NCBI GenBank assembly: GCA_046565865.1
Contig: JBKHXU010000166.1
Coordinates: forward strand, 1-6,602
Source: JBKHXU01 sp046565865
GTDB lineage: Bacteria > Pseudomonadota > Gammaproteobacteria > Acidiferrobacterales > Sulfurifustaceae
DNA: 6,602 bases
Reading direction: 5' to 3'
Positions 1-6,387 of this stretch are shown here, one piece after another. The stretch's first letter is position 1, and the number at the start of each line of letters is the position of its first letter. A program made the translations under genes and the position numbers. The notes under the pieces are model-generated. The model ran no database searches and was not told the origin of the DNA. It saw nothing but the letters and a program-made list of their open reading frames with translations.

Positions 1-268
1 GCTGACGAGGGGTTTACGATTTTGCGACAAAAGGGTTAATTGCTGCTAGAGCGCGTTTGGCCGAGACTGGGGCTTTGGATTGGAGTGCGGCGAGAGGGGC
101 CCGTGAGCAGAACGCCGCGATCCCATAGCCTTGGCGACGCGCTTCACGGCTCCCCAAAACATCGAACCCGCTCGCTCGCGGGGCCTTACGGTAGCGAAGA
201 ACGAAGCCCCGGATCGGATAAGCTAAGAGTGCTAGTCATGCGCGGCCATCGCTTTTGTACATCACGCG

Positions 269-299
269 CAACTGTCGTTGAGTGCAGGTGCGCTAGGAT
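269..299 (+). promoter_or_regulatory. Weak candidate fadE promoter with a small dyad
   Basis: A possible -10 element TAGGAT (294-299, 4 of 6 matches to TATAAT) lies 16 nt after a poor -35 candidate CTGTCG (272-277, 3 of 6). A short dyad CAAC-N4-GTTG (269-280) overlaps the -35 candidate and could be an operator half-site pair. It does not match the FadR or PsrA consensus as I know them. Transcription from here would leave a very short leader before the ribosome-binding site at 311. This is inference from weak matches. Confidence 0.2.
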
Positions 300-310
300 A
301 AACGACGAGC

Positions 311-315
311 GGAGG
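311..315 (+). promoter_or_regulatory. Ribosome-binding site of fadE
   Basis: GGAGG lies 5 nt upstream of the ATG at 321. It is the only strong Shine-Dalgarno match near the start and fixes the fadE start codon. Confidence 0.85.
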
Positions 316-320
316 GAACA

Positions 321-2738
321 ATGGCCTGTTTGCTTTGGATTGCCGGAATCATCGGTGTTGCCGCAGCGTTAGCCTACGTCCGGGCCGCGCTTTGGGTTTG
401 GACGTTGACCGCGTTGGTAGTGCTCGCCATCTTCACCTATCTGCGCATCGATCAAACCGTCGGGCTATCCGTCGCGTGGGCGCTGTTCGTCGTTGGTGCG
501 TTGCTGCTCAATGTGTATCCGCTGCGCCGGCTCACAATAAGTAATCAGTTATTCAAATTTTTCGCCAACGCACTTCCCACCATGTCCTCGACCGAGCGCG
601 AAGCGCTAGAGGCCGGCTCGGTGTGGTGGGAGGGGGAGCTGTTCGGCGGGTGTCCGCGTTGGAACCGATTGTTCGCGGTGCCGGCGCCGCGTCTCAGCGC
701 CGAGGAGCAGGCGTTTCTCGACGGACCGGTCGAGGAGTTGTGCCGCATGCTGGACGACTGGGATATCACCCATCACCGGCGCGATCTTCCGCCGGAGGTC
801 TGGGCCTATATAAAGTCGCATGGCTTTTTCGGGATGATCATTCCGAAGAAGTACGGCGGTCTTGAGTTTTCCGCGCAGGCGCATTCGGCGGTGATCATGA
901 AGCTCGCCTCGCGCAGCGTGACCGCCGCGGTGACGGTGATGGTGCCGAACTCGCTCGGGCCGGCGGAGTTGTTGCTGCACTACGGCACCGAGTCCCAGAA
1001 AAACCATTACCTCCCGCGCCTCGCGCGCGGGGAAGAGATCCCATGCTTCGCGCTTACGTCGCCCGAGGCCGGCAGCGATGCCAGCGGCATGCCGGATCGT
1101 GGGGTCGTGTGTCGCGCCGACTTCGAGGGCCGCCAGAACGTCCTGGGTGTGCGCGTTACGTGGGAGAAGCGTTACATCACGCTCGGGCCGGTCGCGACCG
1201 TGCTCGGGCTCGCGTTCAAGTTGTACGATCCGGAGCGCTTGTTGGGCGGCGAGGTCGAGCGCGGGATTACGTTGGCACTGATTCCTACGAACACGCCCGG
1301 CGTGATCATCGGCGAGCGCCATAATCCGTTGGACATCCCGTTTCAAAACGGTCCCAATCGCGGCACCGACGTGTTTATACCCATGGATTGGCTCATCGGC
1401 GGGGTTGAGCGTATCGGCCAGGGCTGGCGCATGCTGATGGAGCGGCTCGCGGTCGGTCGTGGCATCTCGCTGCCGGCGTTGAGCACCGGGTCCGGCAAGC
1501 TCGCCTGCCGCGCCACCGGCGCGTACGCCCGAATCCGCAAGCAATTCAAGTTGCCCATCGGCCGCTTCGAGGGCGTCGAGGAGTTGCTGGCCCGCACCGC
1601 GGCGCAAACGTATCTCATGGACGCCGCGCGTGAGCTGACGCTGTGCGCGCTCGATCAGGGCCAGGAGCCGGCGGTGGTGTCGGCGATCATGAAGTATCAG
1701 CTCACGGAACGCATGCGCCGCATCGTGAATGACGCCATGGATATCCACGGCGGCTCGGGCATTTGTCTCGGTCCGCGCAACGTGCTCGGGCGCGCGTATC
1801 AGGGGCTGCCGATCAGTATCACCGTCGAGGGCGCGAACGTGCTCACGCGCTCACTCATTATCTATGGCCAGGGTGCGGTGCGGTGTCATCCGTATTTGTT
1901 CAAGGAAATGCAGGCCGTCGCCAATCCGGATGCGGCGGCCGGCCGCAAGGCGTTCGACCGGGCGTTGTTCGGCCACATCGGTTTTTTCATCAGTAGTTTC
2001 GTGCGCGCGTTGTGGATCGGGCTGACCTCGGCGCGTCTCGTGCGCACACCCGTCGACGGACCTGCGCACCGCTACGTGCAGCAAATCACGCGCATGAGTG
2101 CGGCGTTCGCGTTCTTGTCCGAGATCGCGCTGCTTTCGCTCGGCGGCGCGCTCAAGCGCCGCGAGAAACTGTCCGGCCGGCTCGCCGACGCGTTCAGTCA
2201 TTTGTATCTCGCCTCGGCGGCGATCAAGCGCTTCGAGGATCAAGGCCGGCCGGATGCCGATGTGCCGCTGCTCGCCTGGGCCTGCGACGATGCGCTGCAC
2301 ACGATTCAGCGCAGCTTGAACGGCCTGCTGCGCAATCTGCCGAATCGCCCGCTCGCCTGGCTCGCGCGCGGGGTGGTGTTCCCGTGGGGACTGCCGTTTC
2401 GCACGCCGGGCGACACGCTGGGGCACGCCGCGGCGCAGATTGTGCTCGCGCCCTCGCCCGCGCGTGATCGGCTTACCGCGGGCATCTTCATTCCGCGCGA
2501 TGGCGTAAGCCCCCTTAGTAAAATCGAGGATGCTTTGAGCAAAGTCATCCTTGCCGAGGCACACGAGCGTAAGCTCGATGCGCTGCGCGACGTCGCCGAC
2601 CTGCCCGCCGCCGAATTGCTGGCGACGGCCAAGGCACGCGGCCTACTCACCGACGATGAAGCGGCGAAGGTCGAGGCCGCGCGCGCCGCGCGCCGCGCCG
2701 TGATTGAGGTCGATGCCTTCGACCCGCAGGCGTTTTAG
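321..2738 (+). CDS. fadE: Acyl-CoA dehydrogenase FadE, first step of beta-oxidation
   Basis: FAD-dependent acyl-CoA dehydrogenase that converts acyl-CoA to trans-2-enoyl-CoA at the inner membrane. The 805-residue length is close to E. coli FadE (about 814). Residues 3-20, 22-41 and 46-65 are hydrophobic, the N-terminal membrane region typical of FadE. Next come family signatures such as AEEQAFLDGPVEE and KKYGGLEFSA, the substrate/FAD loop CFALTSPEAGSDA (242-254), and ITVEGAN, whose Glu503 sits where FadE carries its catalytic base. Residues from about 540 to 800 match the FadE-specific C-terminal domain (DUF1974), with LGGALKRRE and LADAFSHLYLASA. The ATG at 321 is chosen for its GGAGG site and because the protein then begins at the membrane segment. 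The gene ends in TAG, 149 nt before fadI. The frame is intact, with no missing key residue. The identification rests on remembered alignment to E. coli FadE and is very secure. Confidence 0.97.
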   Translation: MACLLWIAGIIGVAAALAYVRAALWVWTLTALVVLAIFTYLRIDQTVGLSVAWALFVVGALLLNVYPLRRLTISNQLFKFFANALPTMSSTEREALEAGSVWWEGELFGGCPRWNRLFAVPAPRLSAEEQAFLDGPVEELCRMLDDWDITHHRRDLPPEVWAYIKSHGFFGMIIPKKYGGLEFSAQAHSAVIMKLASRSVTAAVTVMVPNSLGPAELLLHYGTESQKNHYLPRLARGEEIPCFALTSPEAGSDASGMPDRGVVCRADFEGRQNVLGVRVTWEKRYITLGPVATVLGLAFKLYDPERLLGGEVERGITLALIPTNTPGVIIGERHNPLDIPFQNGPNRGTDVFIPMDWLIGGVERIGQGWRMLMERLAVGRGISLPALSTGSGKLACRATGAYARIRKQFKLPIGRFEGVEELLARTAAQTYLMDAARELTLCALDQGQEPAVVSAIMKYQLTERMRRIVNDAMDIHGGSGICLGPRNVLGRAYQGLPISITVEGANVLTRSLIIYGQGAVRCHPYLFKEMQAVANPDAAAGRKAFDRALFGHIGFFISSFVRALWIGLTSARLVRTPVDGPAHRYVQQITRMSAAFAFLSEIALLSLGGALKRREKLSGRLADAFSHLYLASAAIKRFEDQGRPDADVPLLAWACDDALHTIQRSLNGLLRNLPNRPLAWLARGVVFPWGLPFRTPGDTLGHAAAQIVLAPSPARDRLTAGIFIPRDGVSPLSKIEDALSKVILAEAHERKLDALRDVADLPAAELLATAKARGLLTDDEAAKVEAARAARRAVIEVDAFDPQAF

Positions 2739-2782
2739 CGCTTTCGCCGCTTTCGGAAACGTGCTAAGGAAGTCGATTATCT

Positions 2783-2863
2783 CTGCCATTCCCGCATCAG
2801 CGGGAATCCAGTAGGCTTTTTGAAATCTCGATCGCCCGATTCCCGCTCGCGCGGGAATGACGG
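2783..2863. repeat. Inverted pair of REP-like hairpins between fadE and fadI
   Basis: Two perfect palindromes share the same 8-bp arms: ATTCCCGC-ATCA-GCGGGAAT (2788-2807) and ATTCCCGC-TCGC-GCGGGAAT (2839-2858). Their flanks show they are in opposite orientation: the first reads CATTCCCGC...GCGGGAATC, the second GATTCCCGC...GCGGGAATG. Each stem can extend by three pairs beyond a small bulge: CTG 2783-2785 with CAG 2809-2811, and CCG 2836-2838 with CGG 2861-2863. Repeats with this core are common between genes in gamma- and betaproteobacteria. The paired layout resembles a REPIN. It lies in the fadE-fadI transcript, where it could stabilise the upstream mRNA or reduce read-through. The T5 run at 2817-2821 is 9 nt past the first stem, too far for a standard terminator. 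Confidence 0.8.
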
Positions 2864-2876
2864 CGTCTCGGACGTC

Positions 2877-2882
2877 AGGAGG
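2877..2882 (+). promoter_or_regulatory. Ribosome-binding site of fadI
   Basis: A full AGGAGG lies 5 nt before the ATG at 2888. This spacing favours ATG 2888 over the in-frame TTG at 2885, which would be only 2 nt away. Confidence 0.88.
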
Positions 2883-2887
2883 CGTTG

Positions 2888-4186
2888 ATGCCGGAAGCCA
2901 AGGTGTATGTCGTAGACGGCGCCCGCACGCCGTTCCTCAAGGCGCGCAACGAGCCCGGGCCATTCACCGCCGCCGATCTTGCGGTCGCGTGCGGCCGGCC
3001 GCTGCTCGCGCGCATGCCGTTCGCACCCGGTGCTATCGATGAAGTCATTTTGGGCTGCGTCATTCCGGCACCGGACGAGGCCAACATCGCGCGCATCGTG
3101 AGCCTGCGCCTCGGTTGCGGCCAGCACGTGCCGGCCGAGACGGTGCAGCGCAATTGCGCCTCCGGTCTGCAAGCGGTGGCGTCGGCGTATGAGCGTATCG
3201 CGCTCGGACAATCGCATCTGGTATTGGCCGGCGGTACCGAGGCGATGAGTCGCGCGCCGATTCAATGGAATATGGGCATGACCGCCTGGCTCGCGGGCGT
3301 GCTGCGCGCGCGCAGTGTGCCCGCGCGGCTGCAGGCGCTGGCGCGGTTTCGGCTGGCACATCTGCAACCGGTGTACGCGCTGCTGCTCGGTCTCACCGAT
3401 CCGCTGGTAAAACTTTCCATGGGCCAGACGGCGGAAATACTGGCGCATCGCTTCGGCATCCCGCGCGAGGCGCAGGATGCCTTCGCCCTGCAAAGTCATC
3501 AACGGCTGGCGGTGGCGTTCGATAGCGGCGCATTCGGCGACGAGATCGAACCGCTGTACGACACGCGCGGCAAGCATTACCTCGAAGACACCGGGCTGCG
3601 GCGCGACACCGATCTCGCGCAGCTCGCCAAACTCAAACCCGTGTTCGATCGCAAGTACGGCTCGGTCACGTCCGGCAATAGCTCGCAAGTGACCGACGGC
3701 GCCGCCATGTTGCTGCTCGCCAGTGAAGAGGGTGTGCGCAAACACAATCTTCCGGTGCTGGGCGAGTTGCTGGGTCACACCTGGGCCGGCGTCGATCCGG
3801 CGCAGATGGGGCTCGGGCCGGTGCACGCGGTGGCGAAGTTGCTCACGCGTCACCAATTGCGCATGAGCGACTTAACCCAGATGGAAATCAACGAGGCGTT
3901 CGCGGCGCAGGTGCTTGCGTGTCAGGCGGCGTGGGACAGCGCCGACTACGCGCGTAGCGAATTGCAACTCGACGCGCCGCTCGGTGCGATGGACCCCGAG
4001 CGGCTGAATCCCGAAGGCGGCGCAATCGCGAGCGGCCACCCGGTCGGCGCCAGCGGCGCGCGGTTGGTGCTGCATCTGCTGAAGGCGCTCAAGAAAAAGG
4101 GCGGCGGGCTCGGCGTTGCGACGCTTTGCATCGGCGGCGGCCAGGGTGGGGCGATGCTGGTGCGCGTGGGCGAGGCGGCACAATGA
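2888..4186 (+). CDS. fadI: 3-Ketoacyl-CoA thiolase FadI, beta subunit of the trifunctional enzyme
   Basis: Thiolase that cleaves 3-ketoacyl-CoA with CoA to acetyl-CoA and a chain two carbons shorter; expected to form a complex with FadJ. At 432 residues it is close to E. coli FadI (about 436) and longer than FadA (about 387). The extra length is mainly a loop around residues 125-180 (RLQALARFRLAHLQPV), resembling the FadI loop. Catalytic residues are present: nucleophile Cys90 in QRNCASGLQAV, NEAF at 335-338, His384 in GGAIASGHPVGASGAR, and Cys414 in CIGGGQGGAM. The motifs around Cys90 and Cys414 look more like FadA and acetoacetyl-CoA thiolases than E. coli FadI, so an automatic label of acetyl-CoA acetyltransferase would be understandable. 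The stop TGA overlaps the fadJ ATG, indicating translational coupling. Gene order and loop length favour FadI; thiolase identity is certain. Confidence 0.93.
   Translation: MPEAKVYVVDGARTPFLKARNEPGPFTAADLAVACGRPLLARMPFAPGAIDEVILGCVIPAPDEANIARIVSLRLGCGQHVPAETVQRNCASGLQAVASAYERIALGQSHLVLAGGTEAMSRAPIQWNMGMTAWLAGVLRARSVPARLQALARFRLAHLQPVYALLLGLTDPLVKLSMGQTAEILAHRFGIPREAQDAFALQSHQRLAVAFDSGAFGDEIEPLYDTRGKHYLEDTGLRRDTDLAQLAKLKPVFDRKYGSVTSGNSSQVTDGAAMLLLASEEGVRKHNLPVLGELLGHTWAGVDPAQMGLGPVHAVAKLLTRHQLRMSDLTQMEINEAFAAQVLACQAAWDSADYARSELQLDAPLGAMDPERLNPEGGAIASGHPVGASGARLVLHLLKALKKKGGGLGVATLCIGGGQGGAMLVRVGEAAQ
4172..4175 (+). promoter_or_regulatory. Ribosome-binding site of fadJ inside the end of fadI
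   Basis: GAGG lies 7 nt before ATG 4183, which overlaps the fadI stop as ATGA. This sets the fadJ start at 4183 rather than the upstream in-frame codon at 4126, which has no such site and would add 19 residues that overlap fadI. Confidence 0.65.
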
Positions 4187-4809
4187 CCGCGAGCGCGCCC
4201 GAAACGATCGAGACTATACGCCGTCGGCATTGGCGCCTGGAACGCGGCCGGGTCGATAGCGCCGGTCGTATCGTCCCCGCTGAACCGAACAGCGAGATCG
4301 CATTCCTGACGCTCGATGTGGCCGAACAGTCGACCAACGTGTTATCGCAAGAAGTGCTGCGCGAGCTGGATCAACTGCTCGCCGAGATCGCCACCTTGCC
4401 GTTTGCGGGCCTCGTCATCCGCTCGGGAAAGCCGAGCGGCTTCATCGCCGGCGCCGACGTGCGCGAGTTCCAGCGCATTGGCGACGCCGCGCGCGCCGCC
4501 GAACTCGCGCGCGCCGGGCAACACGTCTACAACCGGCTGGGCGAGTTGGCGTTCCCCTCGGTCGCGGTCATCCACGGGTTTTGTCTCGGCGGCGGTTTGG
4601 AGCTGGCGCTCGCGTGTCGCTATCGGGTCGCGCGCGACGACGCGAGCACGCGCCTCGGTTTGCCGGAGGTCCGTTTAGGGATTCATCCGGGTTTCGCCGG
4701 CACGGTGCGGCTGCCGCCCTTGATCGGCCACCTGCCGGCGCTCGATCTCATGCTCACTGGCCGCACCGTGCGCGCGAAAGAGGCGTTGCGCCTCGGACTG
4801 GTCGATTAG
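4183..4809 (+). CDS. fadJ: FadJ N-terminal part: truncated enoyl-CoA hydratase domain
   Basis: This 208-residue product is the crotonase-fold hydratase half, which adds water to trans-2-enoyl-CoA. The oxyanion-hole region is SGFIAGADV (residues 85-93). Both catalytic acids are present: Glu140 in CLGGGLELALAC and Glu162 in LGLPEVRLGIHPG, with the 22-residue spacing of FadJ rather than the 20 of FadB. It starts at ATG 4183, overlapping the fadI stop. The amber codon cuts it just after the helix ending LRLGLVD, so the C-terminal helices of the crotonase fold and the linker helix that completes the hydratase in multifunctional enzymes are missing. From the family structure I infer that this piece alone would fold poorly. 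Identity is sure; function as a separate protein is doubtful. Confidence 0.85.
   Translation: MTASAPETIETIRRRHWRLERGRVDSAGRIVPAEPNSEIAFLTLDVAEQSTNVLSQEVLRELDQLLAEIATLPFAGLVIRSGKPSGFIAGADVREFQRIGDAARAAELARAGQHVYNRLGELAFPSVAVIHGFCLGGGLELALACRYRVARDDASTRLGLPEVRLGIHPGFAGTVRLPPLIGHLPALDLMLTGRTVRAKEALRLGLVD
4807..4809 (+). other. In-frame amber codon within fadJ
   Basis: The local reading is GTC GAT TAG GTC GTG CCG. TAG is one substitution away from GAG (Glu), CAG (Gln) or AAG (Lys), residues plausible at this variable position; E. coli FadJ has Asp. A GTG codon follows one codon after the stop. Confidence 0.9.
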
Positions 4810-4812
4810 GTC

Positions 4813-6285
4813 GTGCCGGAACGCCACCTATTACACGCGGCGCAGGCGCGGCTGCTGCAACGCCCGCCGCATCGGGTGCCGCCGTGGTACCAGCGGTTGC
4901 CCGGGTGGTCGCCGCTGCGCCCGCTCATCGTGCGGCTGCTGGAGCGCCGGCTGCGCGAGCGCGCCAATCCCGATCACTACCCGGCGCCGTATCGCATGCT
5001 GGAACTGTGGCGCGAGCATGCGGGTGAGGAGCGCGAGGCGCTGTCGCTCGGCGAGCTGCTGGTCGGCCGCACCAGTCGCAATCTCGTGCATGTGTTTCTG
5101 CTTGGCGAGGAATTGAAGCGCGGCGGCCGCACCCGGCCGCATGGGATACAACACGTACACGTCGTCGGCGCCGGCGTGATGGGCGCCGATATCGCCATGT
5201 GGGCGGCGGCGCGCGGCTTCTTCGTGAGCTTGCAGGACCGCGAGGCGGCGATCCTGGCGCGCGCGGTCGGTCGCGCGCATGCATTTTTCAAAAAGCAGCT
5301 GCGCGAGCCGCGCCTGGTGCAGGAGGCGATGGATCGGTTGCTGCCGGATTTGAGCGGCCGCGCCGTCGCGCGCGCCGATCTCGTGATCGAGGCCATCGTC
5401 GAGCGCGTCGAACCCAAGCGCGAGTTGTTCCGCCACATCGAGGCCCAGGTGCGGCCCGATGCGCTGCTCGCGACCAACACCTCCAGTATTCCCTTGGAGA
5501 CGCTGGCGCAATCGCTGCGAGATCCTTCGCGGCTTGTCGGCCTGCACTTTTTCAATCCGGTCGCAAAAATGCAGTTGGTCGAGATCGTGCGCGGTGCACA
5601 AACGGCGGACGCAGCGCTCGAACGCGCGCGCGCCTTTACGGTCGCCATCGATCGCCTGCCGCTCGATGTGAAAAGCAGCCCCGGGTTCCTGGTCAACCGC
5701 ATCCTAATGCCGTACCTGCTCGAGGCGGTGAACATGCTCGAGGAAGGCGTACCGGCGGCCGACATCGACCGCGCCGCCAAGGAGTTCGGCATGCCGATGG
5801 GGCCGATCGAGCTCGCCGATGCCGTCGGTCTCGATATTTGTCTGTCGGTCGCGGAGATGTTGTCGCAGCCGCTCTCGATCCCGGTGCCCGAGTTGCTGCG
5901 GCGCATGGTCGAACGCGGACAGCTCGGTAAAAAAAGCGGGCAAGGCTTCTATCGTTACGACCGCAAGGGCCGCCGGCGCCGCGCCCTATCGATCGCGCGC
6001 GCTCGCCGCGCCGGCCCGGTGCCCATCACCGAACGCTTGGTGCTGCGGCTGCTGAACGAGGCCATGGCGTGCCTGCGCGAAGGCGTCGTGACCGATGCCG
6101 ACGCGATCGACGCGGGTATGGTCTACGGTACCGGTTTCGCGCCCTATCTCGGCGGACCGATGCGCTACGTCGAGAGCCTCGGCGAGACCGGCATTGGTCA
6201 TAGCTTGTATCGGTTGTCGCAGGAGTATGGCGAACGCTTCACCCCTGACGTCGGCTGGTCGAAGCCCGAGCTGCGTGCGCGCTAG
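4813..6285 (+). CDS. fadJ: FadJ C-terminal part: 3-hydroxyacyl-CoA dehydrogenase domain
   Basis: This 490-codon open part oxidises (S)-3-hydroxyacyl-CoA to 3-ketoacyl-CoA with NAD. From the GTG at 4813, residues 1-110 are the hydratase tail and linker. The Rossmann domain starts at IQHVHVVGAGVMG with GxGxxG at 119-124. The catalytic dyad is His245 (LHFFNPV) and Glu257 (LVEIV), with the family's 12-residue spacing. SPGFLVNRI (289-297) and GMPMGPIELADAVG (326-339) begin the first C-terminal helical domain, and 405-480 form the second. It ends in TAG, 102 nt before fadL. The GTG start is only the first possible one after the amber codon; it has no Shine-Dalgarno sequence, so separate translation would need re-initiation. 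Domain identity is certain; expression as an independent protein is not shown. Confidence 0.85.
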   Translation: MPERHLLHAAQARLLQRPPHRVPPWYQRLPGWSPLRPLIVRLLERRLRERANPDHYPAPYRMLELWREHAGEEREALSLGELLVGRTSRNLVHVFLLGEELKRGGRTRPHGIQHVHVVGAGVMGADIAMWAAARGFFVSLQDREAAILARAVGRAHAFFKKQLREPRLVQEAMDRLLPDLSGRAVARADLVIEAIVERVEPKRELFRHIEAQVRPDALLATNTSSIPLETLAQSLRDPSRLVGLHFFNPVAKMQLVEIVRGAQTADAALERARAFTVAIDRLPLDVKSSPGFLVNRILMPYLLEAVNMLEEGVPAADIDRAAKEFGMPMGPIELADAVGLDICLSVAEMLSQPLSIPVPELLRRMVERGQLGKKSGQGFYRYDRKGRRRRALSIARARRAGPVPITERLVLRLLNEAMACLREGVVTDADAIDAGMVYGTGFAPYLGGPMRYVESLGETGIGHSLYRLSQEYGERFTPDVGWSKPELRAR

Positions 6286-6298
6286 CACGTTGGCGCTA

Positions 6299-6332
6299 TT
6301 GTCACCGGCGCGATCGCGAGCGTAGATTACGC
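6299..6332 (+). promoter_or_regulatory. Candidate sigma70 promoter of fadL with overlapping dyads
   Basis: TTGTCA (6299-6304, 5 of 6 matches to TTGACA) is followed after 18 nt by TAGATT (6323-6328, 4 of 6 matches to TATAAT). Two dyads overlap it: the perfect palindrome CGCGATCGCG (6309-6318) in the spacer and GCGTA-GAT-TACGC (6320-6332) over the -10. Either could bind a regulator, though neither matches a FadR or PsrA box that I recognise. A separate promoter would explain the 102-nt gap after fadJ. Confidence 0.4.
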
Positions 6333-6378
6333 GACCAACCCAGTCGTACTGTTTAACGCATTCGACGAAAGAAGAACT

Positions 6379-6385
6379 GGAGGAG
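6379..6385 (+). promoter_or_regulatory. Ribosome-binding site of fadL
   Basis: GGAGGAG lies directly upstream of ATG 6388. It is a strong match and places the start in front of a clear signal peptide. Confidence 0.85.
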
Positions 6386-6387
6386 TT

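Larger units (their letters stand above)
1..320. other. Upstream region without a convincing gene
   Basis: I see no supportable gene, tRNA or rRNA here. A + strand open frame from 40 runs through the fadE start to 372, but its composition is arginine-, serine- and proline-rich with no recognisable domain and no clear ribosome-binding site, so I treat it as chance. A small GC-rich dyad lies at 167-182 (CCCGC, 6-nt loop, GCGGG) with no T-run after it, so it is not a clear terminator. The last 50 bases hold the likely fadE promoter and ribosome-binding site. The 5' end may contain the tail of an intergenic region belonging to a gene outside the window. Confidence 0.6.
4183..6285 (+). pseudogene. 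fadJ: fadJ frame interrupted by an in-frame amber codon
   Basis: The whole frame encodes a FadJ-type multifunctional enzyme, the alpha subunit of the trifunctional enzyme: enoyl-CoA hydratase followed by NAD-dependent 3-hydroxyacyl-CoA dehydrogenase. It has 700 codons before the final TAG, close to the 714 of E. coli FadJ. Codon 209 (4807-4809) is TAG, between LRLGLVD and VVPERHLL; E. coli FadJ reads LKLGLVDDVVP there, so the alignment continues across the stop with no gap or frame change. All expected catalytic residues are intact on both sides and there is no other stop or frameshift. I read it as a single nonsense change or a sequence error. If the stop is real, no full-length enzyme is made except by suppression. 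The two open parts are listed separately. Confidence 0.75.

Noticed and set aside
1..320. Canonical FadR or PsrA operator upstream of fadE
   Set aside because: I looked for TGG-N3-ACCA-like and GAAAC-N4-GTTTC-like sites and found no good match.
40..372. 110-codon + strand open frame overlapping the fadE start
   Set aside because: No ribosome-binding site, no recognisable domain, biased composition, and it overlaps the well-supported fadE start in another frame.
606..1748. Long antisense open frames, also at 1851-2564, 2777-3856, 4831-5601 and 4977-5906
   Set aside because: They lie opposite strong conserved genes, are rich in Arg, His, Ala and Gln as expected from reverse-strand reading of GC-rich coding DNA, and show no domain.
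2788..2821. Intrinsic terminator after fadE
   Set aside because: The stem is followed by a T5 run only after a 9-nt gap, so it is not a standard terminator; the repeat reading fits better.
4126..4182. Upstream in-frame start for fadJ at 4126
   Set aside because: It would overlap fadI by 61 nt without a ribosome-binding site, whereas ATG 4183 has GAGG at 7 nt and the usual ATGA coupling.
2736..6285. Genome-wide reassignment of TAG to an amino acid as the explanation of the fadJ amber codon
   Set aside because: TAG also ends fadE at 2736-2738 and fadJ at 6283-6285, both at the expected protein ends. Reading through 2736 would add 50 codons across the hairpin repeats, and reading through 6283 would join FadJ in frame to the FadL signal peptide, which makes no sense.
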